A stretch of 64,000 nucleotides of DNA from Eubacterium aggregans (GTDB taxonomy: Bacteria; Bacillota; Clostridia; Eubacteriales; Eubacteriaceae), in assembly GCF_900107815.1 (NCBI RefSeq), contig NZ_FNRK01000005.1, positions 62,001 through 126,000 of the forward strand, given 5' to 3'. A program made the position numbers and the translations under genes. This document shows positions 1 through 8,106 of this stretch, in pieces; position 1 is the first letter of the stretch, and each line of letters opens with the position of its first letter. The notes below the pieces were generated by a model that saw only the letters and a program-made list of their open reading frames with translations, made no database searches and was not told where the DNA came from.

Positions 1-818
1 GTTCCGTACATCCTGATATTCCCCATCAACGCAGCCATGGTGACACTGGCGCCAAATACCGCTTGAACATAAGGCACCGTATAGCTTAAGGATGTATAAA
101 CCGTGTAGGTAAAGAACATACATAACGTCGTCAGCCATACCCCCGGATGCTTTACAGCGGCTACCAGCTCAGATAAATCAAATGTCTTCTTTTTCTTAAT
201 AATTTCATCCTTAAATTTAGGGATGAGCAGAAACGATGCAATGGCAAAAGCGATATTCAGACCAGCATAAAACATCAAAACCATATTGAAGCCGGAAGCT
301 GGATCACTAAAGCAGTTGAAAATCCACATCGAAATGAAATTCACAACCAATCCCAACACACCAACGATACCATAACTGATGCCAATATTTCTGGAATAAG
401 TATTATCGGTACTGACTAAGCGAATCCCCTTATACCGGACCCCCCAATAAATGAAGGTTGTACAAATTCCCATAAGTAGGAAAATGACCTTCAATGTTTC
501 ATAGCTTGGCAATGTCGCATACCAAAATGTCAAAATAGCAGAAAGTCCAAACCCGGCTGTCGCCAAATACTTGATTCGTATTTTATCTGCTAAAATTCCC
601 CCAGGAAGATATGAAATCATGGCCGTTGTCCCATAAAGCCCATAGAGCACCCCCAACTGTTCATTATTTAGGGCAAGACTCTGTAAAACCGGCTCATAAA
701 ACACATATCGGACTAAAAAAGTCAGAAATACCACCACTGCACCAGAACTAATAATCCCAATCACCGCGTCTCGGGTGAAACCACTGATACTTTCATTGGT
801 TACTTCATTTTTATTCAT
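1..818 (-). CDS. MFS transporter, 3' end cut by window edge
   Basis: An open frame runs on the minus strand from ATG at 818 to the window edge, giving about 272 residues of an MFS permease. The start follows a GGAGAGA-type ribosome site. The visible part has hydrophobic segments typical of the first eight or so helices and the MFS loop 2-3 signature (GGILADKIRIKYL). It is a clear paralogue of the full-length MFS protein at 25485-26801: both share FYEP near residue 40, a Y-P-G-I-ADK-RI loop and GISY in mid-protein. It lies downstream of the GntR genes on the same strand, separated by a 206-bp AT-rich gap with a hairpin. The substrate is unknown; an organic acid or methylated compound taken up for the adjacent corrinoid system is inference. 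Confidence 0.85.
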   Translation of the reverse strand, partial: MNKNEVTNESISGFTRDAVIGIISSGAVVVFLTFLVRYVFYEPVLQSLALNNEQLGVLYGLYGTTAMISYLPGGILADKIRIKYLATAGFGLSAILTFWYATLPSYETLKVIFLLMGICTTFIYWGVRYKGIRLVSTDNTYSRNIGISYGIVGVLGLVVNFISMWIFNCFSDPASGFNMVLMFYAGLNIAFAIASFLLIPKFKDEIIKKKKTFDLSELVAAVKHPGVWLTTLCMFFTYTVYTSLSYTVPYVQAVFGASVTMAALMGNIRMYG

Positions 819-991
819 TTTTTCTCTCCATAGAAATTGACAATACTTTGATCCGGATCATTTGTCATATTCAAGTATATAACAACTATAGCATGTGTAA
901 CCGTTTCTATCAAGTGAATAACCTATTTTTATATATAACAGAATATATATATGTATATACCAATCATGGCTTACCCTTTTTTCCCTACACC

Positions 992-1015
992 TAAAAAAGA
1001 TGCCCATGGGACACC
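992..1015 (-). terminator. Terminator after GntR gene
   Basis: Minus-strand hairpin with stem GGTGTCC/GGGCATC (two G-T pairs, 3-nt loop) followed by TTTTTT. It sits just past the stop of the GntR gene ending at 1025 and would separate it from the MFS gene. Confidence 0.5.
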
Positions 1016-1024
1016 TTTTAATCA

Positions 1025-1708
1025 TCAATATTTCATTTTCAACTGGATTTCCTCACAGGGCACATAGGTCTCGGATACCCCGACCAACTGTCCATTCTCC
1101 GTCCGATAAGTTTGCTTGAATTCAAACACACCATCATCTGCACCAAGGAATAAAATATCACGAACTGGTGTATTATCGGTCATCATCGTCATTTCCAGCT
1201 CTTTATGGATATCATAGTTCCCTAAAACTAAATTCAAAAGCTCTAAAAAACGTTCTGGACTGCGAATGAGTAAATCACTGCGGGCATTGTGGATGATATA
1301 CTTCTTATCAATCCCAATGGGCATATCACAATCATAAAGTATCCGGGTAATCCGAAGACACCGAGTATGCTCCGGCACCTCTAAGCCAAAACGTTTTTTA
1401 ATATCTGCACCGTTGGTCTCGTTGATTTCCTCAAGACGGATCTCCGTCACATGATCAATCCCTTTAATTTCATGGAAAATCATGGTGTAAGCCTTATGCG
1501 TCCCAGAGCTTACAAAAAACCCTTTTCGATCCACCACATAAACATAGCCCTGTTCCTCAAGGATTGCCAAACTTTTTTTGACCGTAACCGGTGTCGTCGT
1601 GTAAATCTTAGAAAACTCCCTTAGTGATGGCAGCTGTTCTTCCGGTTTATAAATCCCACTTTCAATTTTTGATTGAATATCATTTAAAATAAACTCGTAG
1701 GTTTTCAT
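1025..1708 (-). CDS. GntR-family (HutC/UTRA) transcriptional regulator
   Basis: 227 aa. The N-terminal winged helix-turn-helix occupies residues ~5-68 (EQLPSLREFSKIY, then TPVTVKKSLAILEEQGYV), the usual GntR pattern. The rest resembles the UTRA ligand-binding domain of HutC-type regulators, with the R-I-YDCDMPIGIDKKYI core. It is the last gene of a minus-strand run: corrinoid protein, GntR (1720-2445), 11-bp gap, this gene. Two consecutive GntR regulators of the same subfamily suggest a duplication and possibly a heterodimer or two-signal control of the neighbouring methyl-transfer genes. The ligand cannot be read from sequence. ATG at 1708 follows a GGGGGCGGGCC stretch, a weak but acceptable ribosome site. 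Confidence 0.85.
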   Translation of the reverse strand: MKTYEFILNDIQSKIESGIYKPEEQLPSLREFSKIYTTTPVTVKKSLAILEEQGYVYVVDRKGFFVSSGTHKAYTMIFHEIKGIDHVTEIRLEEINETNGADIKKRFGLEVPEHTRCLRITRILYDCDMPIGIDKKYIIHNARSDLLIRSPERFLELLNLVLGNYDIHKELEMTMMTDNTPVRDILFLGADDGVFEFKQTYRTENGQLVGVSETYVPCEEIQLKMKY

Positions 1709-1719
1709 GGCCCGCCCCC

Positions 1720-2445
1720 TTATATAATTGACTTGCCATGAAGGCTGCAGAGATCACTCTCTACATACAACTTACCGTAACCCAGGGGGATATCATCAGA
1801 ATCATAAACCTTCTGCTCAAAAAGCATCATAAATTTCTGTTTCTCAGTCGTCTTTTCTGTCATTTCTTCAAAATACCCACGAACCGCTGCATCCGTCTTA
1901 ACTCCAGTAATGGAAATTTCCTCCCAATATCCAAAACCATAGTTCTCTCCAAAGATAATACTGACCATATCCCGATAACTAAAGCTATCCTCTTTGATAT
2001 TCATTCCTGGAAAATAGGGGATGTATTTCTCATCCAACGCCACAGGCCGATCATTCTTAAAAAGCATGGAACGGATACACACAATTTTTGTTTGAGGTGC
2101 GGTCTGTAAATGATAGACTAATTCGATGGTTGGAGCCATGATTTTGGCATGAATCAGCTTGGCGTGGGTGTACCCGCCCTGGATAATTTCTTCAATTTTA
2201 AAGCCGATTTCAAATTTATTCAGAGAATACTCCCGCACATAGGTACCCTTTCCTGGCGAAGACATCAGATATCCCTCTCCAACAAGCACCTCGATGGCCT
2301 TACGGACGGTCATACGGCTAACACCGTACTCCTCACTCAAATTATTTTCTGAGGGCAACAAATCTCCTGGCTTAAAAATCTTACTCAGGATTTTGATTTT
2401 AATTGAATCGGCAATCCCCAGATAGCGGGCTTCATTCTTGCTCAT
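1720..2445 (-). CDS. GntR-family (HutC/UTRA) transcriptional regulator
   Basis: 241 aa. GntR winged helix at residues ~8-72, with the classic PGDLLPSENNLSEEYGVSR and MTVRKAIEVLVGEGYL helices, then a UTRA domain (RSMLFKNDRPVALDEKYI). The start overlaps the 3' end of the upstream corrinoid-protein gene by 14 bp, so the two are translationally coupled. Such coupling suggests the regulator responds to the substrate or product of that corrinoid system. Paralogue of the next gene downstream (1025-1708). Family assignment is strong; ligand and operator are unknown. Confidence 0.88.
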   Translation of the reverse strand: MSKNEARYLGIADSIKIKILSKIFKPGDLLPSENNLSEEYGVSRMTVRKAIEVLVGEGYLMSSPGKGTYVREYSLNKFEIGFKIEEIIQGGYTHAKLIHAKIMAPTIELVYHLQTAPQTKIVCIRSMLFKNDRPVALDEKYIPYFPGMNIKEDSFSYRDMVSIIFGENYGFGYWEEISITGVKTDAAVRGYFEEMTEKTTEKQKFMMLFEQKVYDSDDIPLGYGKLYVESDLCSLHGKSII

Positions 2446-3082
2446 CTTTTAACCATCCCTGGCAGATTTCAACCCCTTTAATAGCAGATTTTGTATAGGC
2501 ATCGGCGCCTACAAAATCACTGACGGTTTTGTTCGCCACACAGCCACCGATGATAATCTTAACCTGATCCCGAATTCCAGCGGCTTTAAAGGCGTCGATA
2601 ACCTCCTTGATGGAGATGATACAATCTGTCAATACGGCACTTAATCCAATAATTTCGCACTGATAGCGTACAGCGGCATCCACAAAATCCTGGGCCTTCA
2701 CATCGACACCCAGGTCTTTGACCATGAATCCGCCGGCCTGCATGGCCCCTTTAAAAATTGACTTCCCAATATCATGGATATCACCTTCCACTGTGCCCAG
2801 CAGCATGGTTTTCCCAAATTCTTCGGTCTCAATATCATCGTATATATCACACATATTGGTGTATTCTAATACATTTTCGAAAATAATCCCGACAACCATC
2901 AAATCAGCAATGGAGTATTCACCGGTCTCATATCGCATTCCCACCTTTTCAAGCCCTTTGTTCAGTGCCATCCAAATATCCTTGGGCGCAGTACCTGCTG
3001 CCACGCACCGCTTCACGATTTTCAATACCTTTTCTTCATCCAACTCTTCGATGGCATTGATCAACATTTCAAGCATGTCCAT
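2432..3082 (-). CDS. Methyltransferase corrinoid protein 1
   Basis: 216 aa, the normal size of MtaC/MtbC/MttC-type corrinoid proteins. Residues 1-88 form the four-helix cap domain and ~90-212 the Rossmann-like cobalamin-binding domain. The cobalt-ligand motif DxHxxG is present as D101-I-H103-D-I-G106, followed by the expected SAVLTD and GG segments of the B12 fold. It carries the methyl group on cobalt between a substrate methyltransferase and a tetrahydrofolate-linked one. The UroD-like methyltransferase at 4252-5607 and the CobW GTPase at 3240-4175 lie immediately upstream on the same strand and are likely partners. ATG at 3082 follows GAGGAGA. An extended -10 promoter is visible at 3173-3181, so it may be expressed independently of the upstream genes. 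Confidence 0.93.
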   Translation of the reverse strand: MDMLEMLINAIEELDEEKVLKIVKRCVAAGTAPKDIWMALNKGLEKVGMRYETGEYSIADLMVVGIIFENVLEYTNMCDIYDDIETEEFGKTMLLGTVEGDIHDIGKSIFKGAMQAGGFMVKDLGVDVKAQDFVDAAVRYQCEIIGLSAVLTDCIISIKEVIDAFKAAGIRDQVKIIIGGCVANKTVSDFVGADAYTKSAIKGVEICQGWLKDEQE

Positions 3083-3172
3083 TCTCCTCTTCCTTAAACA
3101 TTATGATAACAGCACAGGCCCTTTGTCACTTTAAAAAACACCTTGTCGCCTGTTCTATACATGTTTTGAAAA

Positions 3173-3181
3173 ATTATATCA
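3173..3181 (-). promoter_or_regulatory. Extended -10 promoter for corrinoid protein 1
   Basis: The minus strand reads TGATATAAT, a full TGn-TATAAT extended -10 element, about 90 bp before the ATG at 3082. No good -35 was found, as is common for extended -10 promoters. Confidence 0.45.
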
Positions 3182-3239
3182 CAGAATGGTTTGAAATGGA
3201 TCAAAAAATTTACCTTATCGCGCCGCTTCTAATCATTCT

Positions 3240-4175
3240 TTATGGACTGGCTGGTTCCAAATCCATTTTATAGACGGGTAAACAATGCTCCCAGGCCCCA
3301 ATGATTCGGCTGATGATCGATACGCCAATAGCTGAGATAATTACCAACTCATTTTCCTCCACGCTTGTCGGCCATGGCGTGCTCTGGATTTCTTTCCTGA
3401 CTGCGCTAATTGCCATATTCCCCTGCTCTGTCACCAGAAATCCTTTGATTCTAAAGGTATCTGGTGCGATTGCCCTGAGAAAATTTTCCAAGCCTTCTAA
3501 GGGTAAAGGTATGGATTCTACCTTTAAAACGATGGTCTTCGGACGGCTTTCCCAGGTATTGGTGGTTTCCGCCTCCGCCGCCAGTGTCTGTTTGAAATTT
3601 TTCAAAAAAACAGTGGGGTCCAGCCGGCAATAGGTCGTCTGGATACAGGGCATCTCCGGATGGATGGCTTGAATTTCCGCTTTGATATATTCGAGAACGG
3701 CCTCGGTCTGCTGATCACATTTATTAATGATGGCCAGATCTGAATGGACAATCTGACGCTGAATAGCCGGTAATACTTCATACTGATCAAAAAATCCCAG
3801 GGCATCCACCAGGCAAACCGCGCCATTATAATCATAGGATTGCCCCGATACCTTAGAGACGGTCTCAAGAATGGTTTGAATATTGGAGGGATCTGAAATA
3901 CCAGAGGATTCAACAAAAACAATTTCCAAATCCTGGTTGAGCAAGTCAATGAGGCCCTGTATGAAATCCTGCTTCAGGCAGGCACAGAATACAGACCCAT
4001 TGGTCAGGGAAACCATCTGGGAATCTTTCCTTTGAATCATCCGACTGTCAATATCGATGGCCCCCAATTCATTCATCAAAATACCCACGCGCATTCCTTG
4101 GGTTTCTGTTAAAAGCATGTTTAACAGTGTCGTCTTCCCAGCTCCTAAAAATCCTGTCAACAGCACCAGCTTCAT
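3240..4175 (-). CDS. CobW/G3E-family GTPase (metallochaperone-like)
   Basis: 311 aa. Walker A GFLGAGKTT lies at residues 8-16, a Walker B-like VESSGISDP near 90, and the guanine-specificity motif INKCD near 150, so this is a G3E P-loop GTPase of the CobW/COG0523 type. The family's metal-binding CxCC motif appears as C64-A-C66-L67, with the third Cys replaced by Leu. The C-terminal ~90 residues match the CobW C-terminal domain (RIKGFLV, then ISAIG). COG0523 proteins deliver or insert metals; lying between a UroD-like methyltransferase and a corrinoid protein, a role in loading zinc or cobalt/corrinoid on that system is likely but inferred. The start overlaps no neighbour; ATG at 4175 follows a GGGAGAAAG ribosome site. 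Confidence 0.85.
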   Translation of the reverse strand: MKLVLLTGFLGAGKTTLLNMLLTETQGMRVGILMNELGAIDIDSRMIQRKDSQMVSLTNGSVFCACLKQDFIQGLIDLLNQDLEIVFVESSGISDPSNIQTILETVSKVSGQSYDYNGAVCLVDALGFFDQYEVLPAIQRQIVHSDLAIINKCDQQTEAVLEYIKAEIQAIHPEMPCIQTTYCRLDPTVFLKNFKQTLAAEAETTNTWESRPKTIVLKVESIPLPLEGLENFLRAIAPDTFRIKGFLVTEQGNMAISAVRKEIQSTPWPTSVEENELVIISAIGVSIISRIIGAWEHCLPVYKMDLEPASP

Positions 4176-4196
4176 GGCTTTCTCCCTTCTGCTTCA

Positions 4197-4232
4197 AAGG
4201 CCCGGAGGTTTCCCCCGGGCCTTTTTTATTCC
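4197..4232. terminator. GC-rich hairpin between UroD-like and CobW genes
   Basis: AGGCCCGG and CCGGGCCT arms flank a short loop. The T-run (TTTTTTATT) is on the plus-strand side; on the minus strand, the direction of the genes, only TTTG follows. It may act as a weak terminator or an RNA-stabilising hairpin within the operon. Confidence 0.45.
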
Positions 4233-4251
4233 TGTAATCTCATTTTTTTTC

Positions 4252-5607
4252 CTATTTCAGCAGTGCCTCAATGGCCCCGCAGATTTCTTCCTTACTGGGG
4301 ATGATGGAGGACCATTTCAGCTCCCCATTAATATAAACCGAAGGTAAGTGGGCCACACCCATCTTCTGGGTTCTGGCGATGTCCTCTTTGATGCAGTATT
4401 TATACACGGCAATATCGATGGCATCCCCAAATTCGTCCTTGGCCAGCTGTACGGCCCGTTCCATGTAGGTGCAGGCGGCGCATTGCACGGGGTCTAAGGT
4501 AAAGGCTTCGATAAAGGGCCGCTTAAGATGCTCATAGTCCGGCAGCTCAACATCCCCAAAGGTATCCACGGCTTCGTAGTTTTTAACCATTTCCCGGGCT
4601 TCTTCGGGGTGCTTAATGGCCTGGGCACAGGCGATGGTGTTTTCCATGGGGACCGCATAGGGCATATCACACCCCGGGCTGACGATGAGGTTATGGTGAT
4701 CGATGGAATCCAGCATTTCGACAATGTATTTCATGTTATCCTGCTGGGTTCCATAGTACATCACCGTGGTCAGGGGTATGTTGCCGCAGATGGTGATATT
4801 GTACTCATCCGTTACTTTTTTGGCTTCGACGATATTGACATTTTCGTCCACGGAGACGCCGTCGGGACCGGTCTGGCACATGACATTAATCTGATTGGTG
4901 GCATCCCCGCAGACAAAGAAGCAGCTCAGTGCCCCCTTACTGCGAATAAAGTCGTAGACCACCTTGTAGGATTCCAGGAAAAGCTTTTTCTGCATCCGGG
5001 GGGAAACCTGGCTGACCAGAGGGTCCACCACCGCGATGACGTCCATTCCGGCTTCGATATAGTAGGATGACATGGCGTTACAGACCTCGACGCAGAAAGC
5101 AAAGAGCCCTTTGGCGTATTCCGCATTGGCGATCATATCCGTGAAGAACTCACTCCCTCTAAGGTGAGAGGCCAGAGTCAAGGGCCCGCAGATGAGCCCG
5201 TACAGGGCAATGTCCTCTCCAACGGATGCCTTCATGCGTCCCATGACATCTAAGATCATGGGGATACGGCCATCGGTCTTCTTTGGAATTCGGCAGCTGC
5301 AGGGAATCGTCAGCTCTTCCCCCGCTAGGGGATGGCTCATGACAGAGGGGGGGTTATCCTCTGCCCATAGCAGGTCACAGCCCAATATTTCCGCTTCCAC
5401 CTGCAGGTCGAACATGATTGGCATGCCATCGGGCATGTACAGCTTGGCCACCTCCATGAGGGATTCGTACAGCTTATCCCCCTCGGTGAGCAGCTCCTTG
5501 GCCGTGTAGCCCTTAAGGGTTCCGGCGTGTACCCCGGCAAAGGGCACCCATGGCACTTCACTCGTCGCTTCGTGCCGCAGTGTTTGCTTGATTAATTCCT
5601 TACCCAT
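4252..5607 (-). CDS. UroD/MtaA-like cobalamin methyltransferase with C-terminal thioredoxin-like domain
   Basis: 451 aa. Residues ~1-345 are a uroporphyrinogen-decarboxylase-fold protein of the MtaA/CmuA kind, which move methyl groups to or from corrinoid proteins. In MtaA zinc is held by H-x-C...C; here the equivalent segment reads F231-V-C233-G, and a later Cys is C313 (PGCDMP), so the His ligand is replaced. Residues ~365-451 are unlike UroD proteins and look like a thioredoxin-fold domain: a CAAC redox motif at 376-379 and a LPSVYINGE stretch with the expected cis-proline (P422). The fusion is longer than a normal UroD enzyme by about 100 residues. Neighbours are a DMT transporter 28 bp upstream and CobW plus a corrinoid protein downstream. 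The methyl donor is unknown. Confidence 0.85.
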   Translation of the reverse strand: MGKELIKQTLRHEATSEVPWVPFAGVHAGTLKGYTAKELLTEGDKLYESLMEVAKLYMPDGMPIMFDLQVEAEILGCDLLWAEDNPPSVMSHPLAGEELTIPCSCRIPKKTDGRIPMILDVMGRMKASVGEDIALYGLICGPLTLASHLRGSEFFTDMIANAEYAKGLFAFCVEVCNAMSSYYIEAGMDVIAVVDPLVSQVSPRMQKKLFLESYKVVYDFIRSKGALSCFFVCGDATNQINVMCQTGPDGVSVDENVNIVEAKKVTDEYNITICGNIPLTTVMYYGTQQDNMKYIVEMLDSIDHHNLIVSPGCDMPYAVPMENTIACAQAIKHPEEAREMVKNYEAVDTFGDVELPDYEHLKRPFIEAFTLDPVQCAACTYMERAVQLAKDEFGDAIDIAVYKYCIKEDIARTQKMGVAHLPSVYINGELKWSSIIPSKEEICGAIEALLK

Positions 5608-5635
5608 TATGTCTCCTCCATAAATTGTAAAAATA

Positions 5636-6493
5636 CTATGCCTTCTCCCGAGTCACCAGGATAACGGCCCCCAACATAAGGACCGAGCCAACAACGGTGA
5701 AGCCCGTCCAGGCTTCCCCAAAGATCAGGATTCCCAGGACCAGGGAAACCACTGCCTCAAAGGCAATAATCAGTGATGTCCGGGTTGATCCGATGGATTT
5801 GGTGGCATAGGCCACCACCACCAGCACAAAGACGGTAATCAGCCCCATGACCATGCCCACCCCCCAGGCGGTGGGTGTCAGGGCCATAAAGTGCTCCACC
5901 CCCGTGCCCCATCCCTGGATTAAGAACAGGGGCCAGGAAATCCCAGCTAAATAGAAGGTGATGACCATATTATCCAGCTGGCAGACACAGCTTTTCTGAA
6001 TGCCCACCAGGTAGATGCCGTAGGTCAGCCCGGCCCCAAGGGCCAGCACGCTGCCAATATTAAATACCGAAAAATCAAAACCCATAAGAGCGGCGATGCC
6101 CAGAATGGCCAGGGCCAAAGCGACCAGCTTCCGGCCCGTTGGCTTTTCCCGGAACACCAGGGTCATGATCAGCATGGTGAACAGGGGGTAGGTAAAATAC
6201 AGCATGGTCGCCATGCCCACCGGCAAAAAATTCAAGGCTGCCGCCAGCAGATAGCAGGCCCCGGCATAACCGAACACCGTTAATAACACCAGGGTAACAA
6301 ACTGCCGGCCCGTAATGCGAAGTCCCTGTCCTCTGAGCATCAGACCGATTCCAGCAAATAAGAATACCCCAAGATAACGCACCACCATCACCTCAACATC
6401 GGTCACCCCGTGGTTCATCATCACCTTGGTAAAAACCGGCAGCAGGCCTGCTGTCAATGCCGCGGAAACCGCCGCCCAAATCCCCTTTGACAC
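5636..6493 (-). CDS. EamA/DMT-family transporter
   Basis: 285 aa with about ten hydrophobic helices and two EamA repeats, the size and shape of drug/metabolite (DMT) permeases. The first repeat opens with AAVSAALTAGLLPVFTK and the second contains LALGAGLTYGIYLVGIQK. DMT proteins export amino acids and other metabolites or import small solutes. The gene lies 28 bp upstream of the UroD-thioredoxin gene on the same strand, so it is probably part of that unit and moves its substrate or product. A terminator at 6511-6551 separates it from the corrinoid/PanB/opine-dehydrogenase operon. Substrate unknown. Confidence 0.85.
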   Translation of the reverse strand: MSKGIWAAVSAALTAGLLPVFTKVMMNHGVTDVEVMVVRYLGVFLFAGIGLMLRGQGLRITGRQFVTLVLLTVFGYAGACYLLAAALNFLPVGMATMLYFTYPLFTMLIMTLVFREKPTGRKLVALALAILGIAALMGFDFSVFNIGSVLALGAGLTYGIYLVGIQKSCVCQLDNMVITFYLAGISWPLFLIQGWGTGVEHFMALTPTAWGVGMVMGLITVFVLVVVAYATKSIGSTRTSLIIAFEAVVSLVLGILIFGEAWTGFTVVGSVLMLGAVILVTREKA

Positions 6494-6510
6494 CCACTGA
6501 CCTCCCCTTT

Positions 6511-6551
6511 TTAAAAAGCCCTCCCATCGGAATGCTCCGAAATCAGAGGGC
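6511..6551 (-). terminator. Terminator after corrinoid protein 2
   Basis: Minus-strand stem GCCCTC...GAGGGC with further internal pairing (CGGAGCATTCCG) followed by TTTTTAAAAAG. It lies 37 bp past the stop of the corrinoid-protein gene and closes the opine-dehydrogenase/panB operon. Confidence 0.75.
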
Positions 6552-6587
6552 TATGATTCATCTTTTTGCATCAAACCGCTAGGGGGA

Positions 6588-7211
6588 CTAGCCGACTAAT
6601 TCCTTGGCATTTTCAACAGCAGCAGAAGCATCTGCGGCGTAAACAGCCCCAATCTTTTCGCTGAAGATGGTGGATACCGGTGCGCCGCCAATGAGGTACT
6701 GCGCGTCAACTCCGGCGTCTTTACAGGCCGCCACAACCTTGTCCATCATCTGCATGGTGGTAGTCAGCATGGCAGACATGGCCACGATATCCGCGTTGTT
6801 ATCCACAGCCGCTGCCACGAAATCCTCGGGGGAAGCATCCACACCGACATCCACAATCTTAAAGCCAGCGCTTTCTAACATCATCACGACCAGGTTCTTC
6901 CCAATATCGTGGAGGTCACCCTTCACCGTCCCAATGACAATGGTCCCCAGGGTCGGCATATCCGTATCGGCAATGAGGGGCTTGACGATGTCCATCCCAG
7001 CATTCATGGCCCGAGCCGCCATGAGCACTTCCGGAACGTACATTTCCCCATTTTTAAACTCTTCGCCGACGATGTTCATCCCCGCCAGCAGACCATCGTT
7101 GATGATGGATACCGGATCGACCTTCTCTTCCAATGCCTTATTAACGGCATTTTGAACGGCTTCTTCATTGCCATCGACAACAAATTCACCCAATTGATTT
7201 AAATCAGCCAT
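6588..7211 (-). CDS. Methyltransferase corrinoid protein 2
   Basis: 207 aa. Cap domain ~1-85 and B12-binding domain ~88-205, with the intact D99-L-H101-D-I-G104 cobalt-ligand motif, MSAMLTT and the GGAPV nucleotide-loop segment. It is the last gene of a three-gene operon with an opine-dehydrogenase-like protein and PanB (gaps of 23 and 20 bp) expressed from a sigma-54 promoter. It should shuttle a methyl group on cobalt, yet no obvious methyltransferase is in its own operon. The UroD-like enzyme beyond the terminator or one of the MttB homologues would have to serve it. ATG at 7211 follows a GAAAGGGG ribosome site. Confidence 0.93.
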   Translation of the reverse strand: MADLNQLGEFVVDGNEEAVQNAVNKALEEKVDPVSIINDGLLAGMNIVGEEFKNGEMYVPEVLMAARAMNAGMDIVKPLIADTDMPTLGTIVIGTVKGDLHDIGKNLVVMMLESAGFKIVDVGVDASPEDFVAAAVDNNADIVAMSAMLTTTMQMMDKVVAACKDAGVDAQYLIGGAPVSTIFSEKIGAVYAADASAAVENAKELVG

Positions 7212-7231
7212 AGTATTACCCCTTTCAAACC

Positions 7232-8083
7232 TTACTTTTTCAGTGCTGCCTGTAGTGCCGAAACCTCTTCTTCGGACATGGTATAGGCGTGCTTATCGTT
7301 GTTGGGGAAGTTCCCATTTCGGACTTCCTCAGTGTAGGTAGTGAATCCCTTTAACAATTCAGCGCCAACATTGGCGTATTTTTCAACAAACTTCGGTGTG
7401 AAATCATCGTAGTAGCCCACCATATCCGCATAGATAATGAGCTGTCCATCGGTGTAGCTCCCTGCGCCGATGCCATAAACCGGAATGGTCAGTTCATCGA
7501 CGATGGCCTGGCCAACGGCTGCTGGCACGCCTTCCACCAGGATAAAAGCAGCTCCGGCGGCTTCAATGCGTTTGGCCTGATCGATGAGGGCCAAGGCGGC
7601 GTCAGCATTCTTGCCCTGGGCACGGTAGCCGCCCATTTGTGCGGCAAACTGGGGGGTCAGTCCAATATGGCCCATGACCAGAATCCCCACTTCTGAAATC
7701 GCATGGATGCGGTCACAGACGCTGTCGGTGCCCCCTTCAAGCTTGATGGCATCGCAGTCGGCTTCCTTCACGAAACGGCCGGCATTCATAACGGCTTCTT
7801 CATTGGAAACCTGGTAGGACATGAAGGGCATATCCCCTACTACAAAGGTGTTGGGGGCTCCCCGGCGTACGGACTGAGCGTGAGAAATCATATCGTCCAT
7901 GGTGACGGGGTAGGTGGTATCGTAACCCAGGGAAACCATTCCCAGGGAATCCCCTACCAGGATCATATCGACCCCGGCCCGTTCTTCGTATTTTGCGGTT
8001 AAATAATCGTAGCCGGTGATGTAGACGACCTTTTCGCCTGCGGCCTTCATTTCTCTTAATTTGATGATGCTTTTTCTTGCCAT
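7232..8083 (-). CDS. panB: 3-methyl-2-oxobutanoate hydroxymethyltransferase (PanB)
   Basis: 283 aa, slightly longer than typical PanB (~265). It has the Mg2+-binding and substrate segments of the family: VGDSLGMV with the preceding YDYLTAKYEERAGVD, VGDMPFMSYQ, AIKLEGG, MGHIGLTPQ and the catalytic EGVP. The reaction is 3-methyl-2-oxobutanoate plus 5,10-methylene-THF plus water giving ketopantoate plus THF; it is reversible. The context is odd: no panC or panD is near, and the gene sits between an opine-dehydrogenase-like enzyme (structurally related to ketopantoate reductase) and a corrinoid protein under a sigma-54 promoter. A catabolic role moving C1 units to or from THF is a reasonable inference. 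A biosynthetic role cannot be excluded. Confidence 0.92.
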   Translation of the reverse strand: MARKSIIKLREMKAAGEKVVYITGYDYLTAKYEERAGVDMILVGDSLGMVSLGYDTTYPVTMDDMISHAQSVRRGAPNTFVVGDMPFMSYQVSNEEAVMNAGRFVKEADCDAIKLEGGTDSVCDRIHAISEVGILVMGHIGLTPQFAAQMGGYRAQGKNADAALALIDQAKRIEAAGAAFILVEGVPAAVGQAIVDELTIPVYGIGAGSYTDGQLIIYADMVGYYDDFTPKFVEKYANVGAELLKGFTTYTEEVRNGNFPNNDKHAYTMSEEEVSALQAALKK

Positions 8084-8106
8084 TGATCTGCTCCTTTTAT
8101 GTAAAC

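Noticed and set aside
1738-2109. Plus-strand open frame opposite the second GntR gene
   Set aside because: Antisense to a clear GntR/UTRA coding frame, no ribosome site, no recognisable domain. The same reasoning removes the many other open frames opposite or inside real genes, e.g. 8443-9237, 14753-15355 and 32872-33495.
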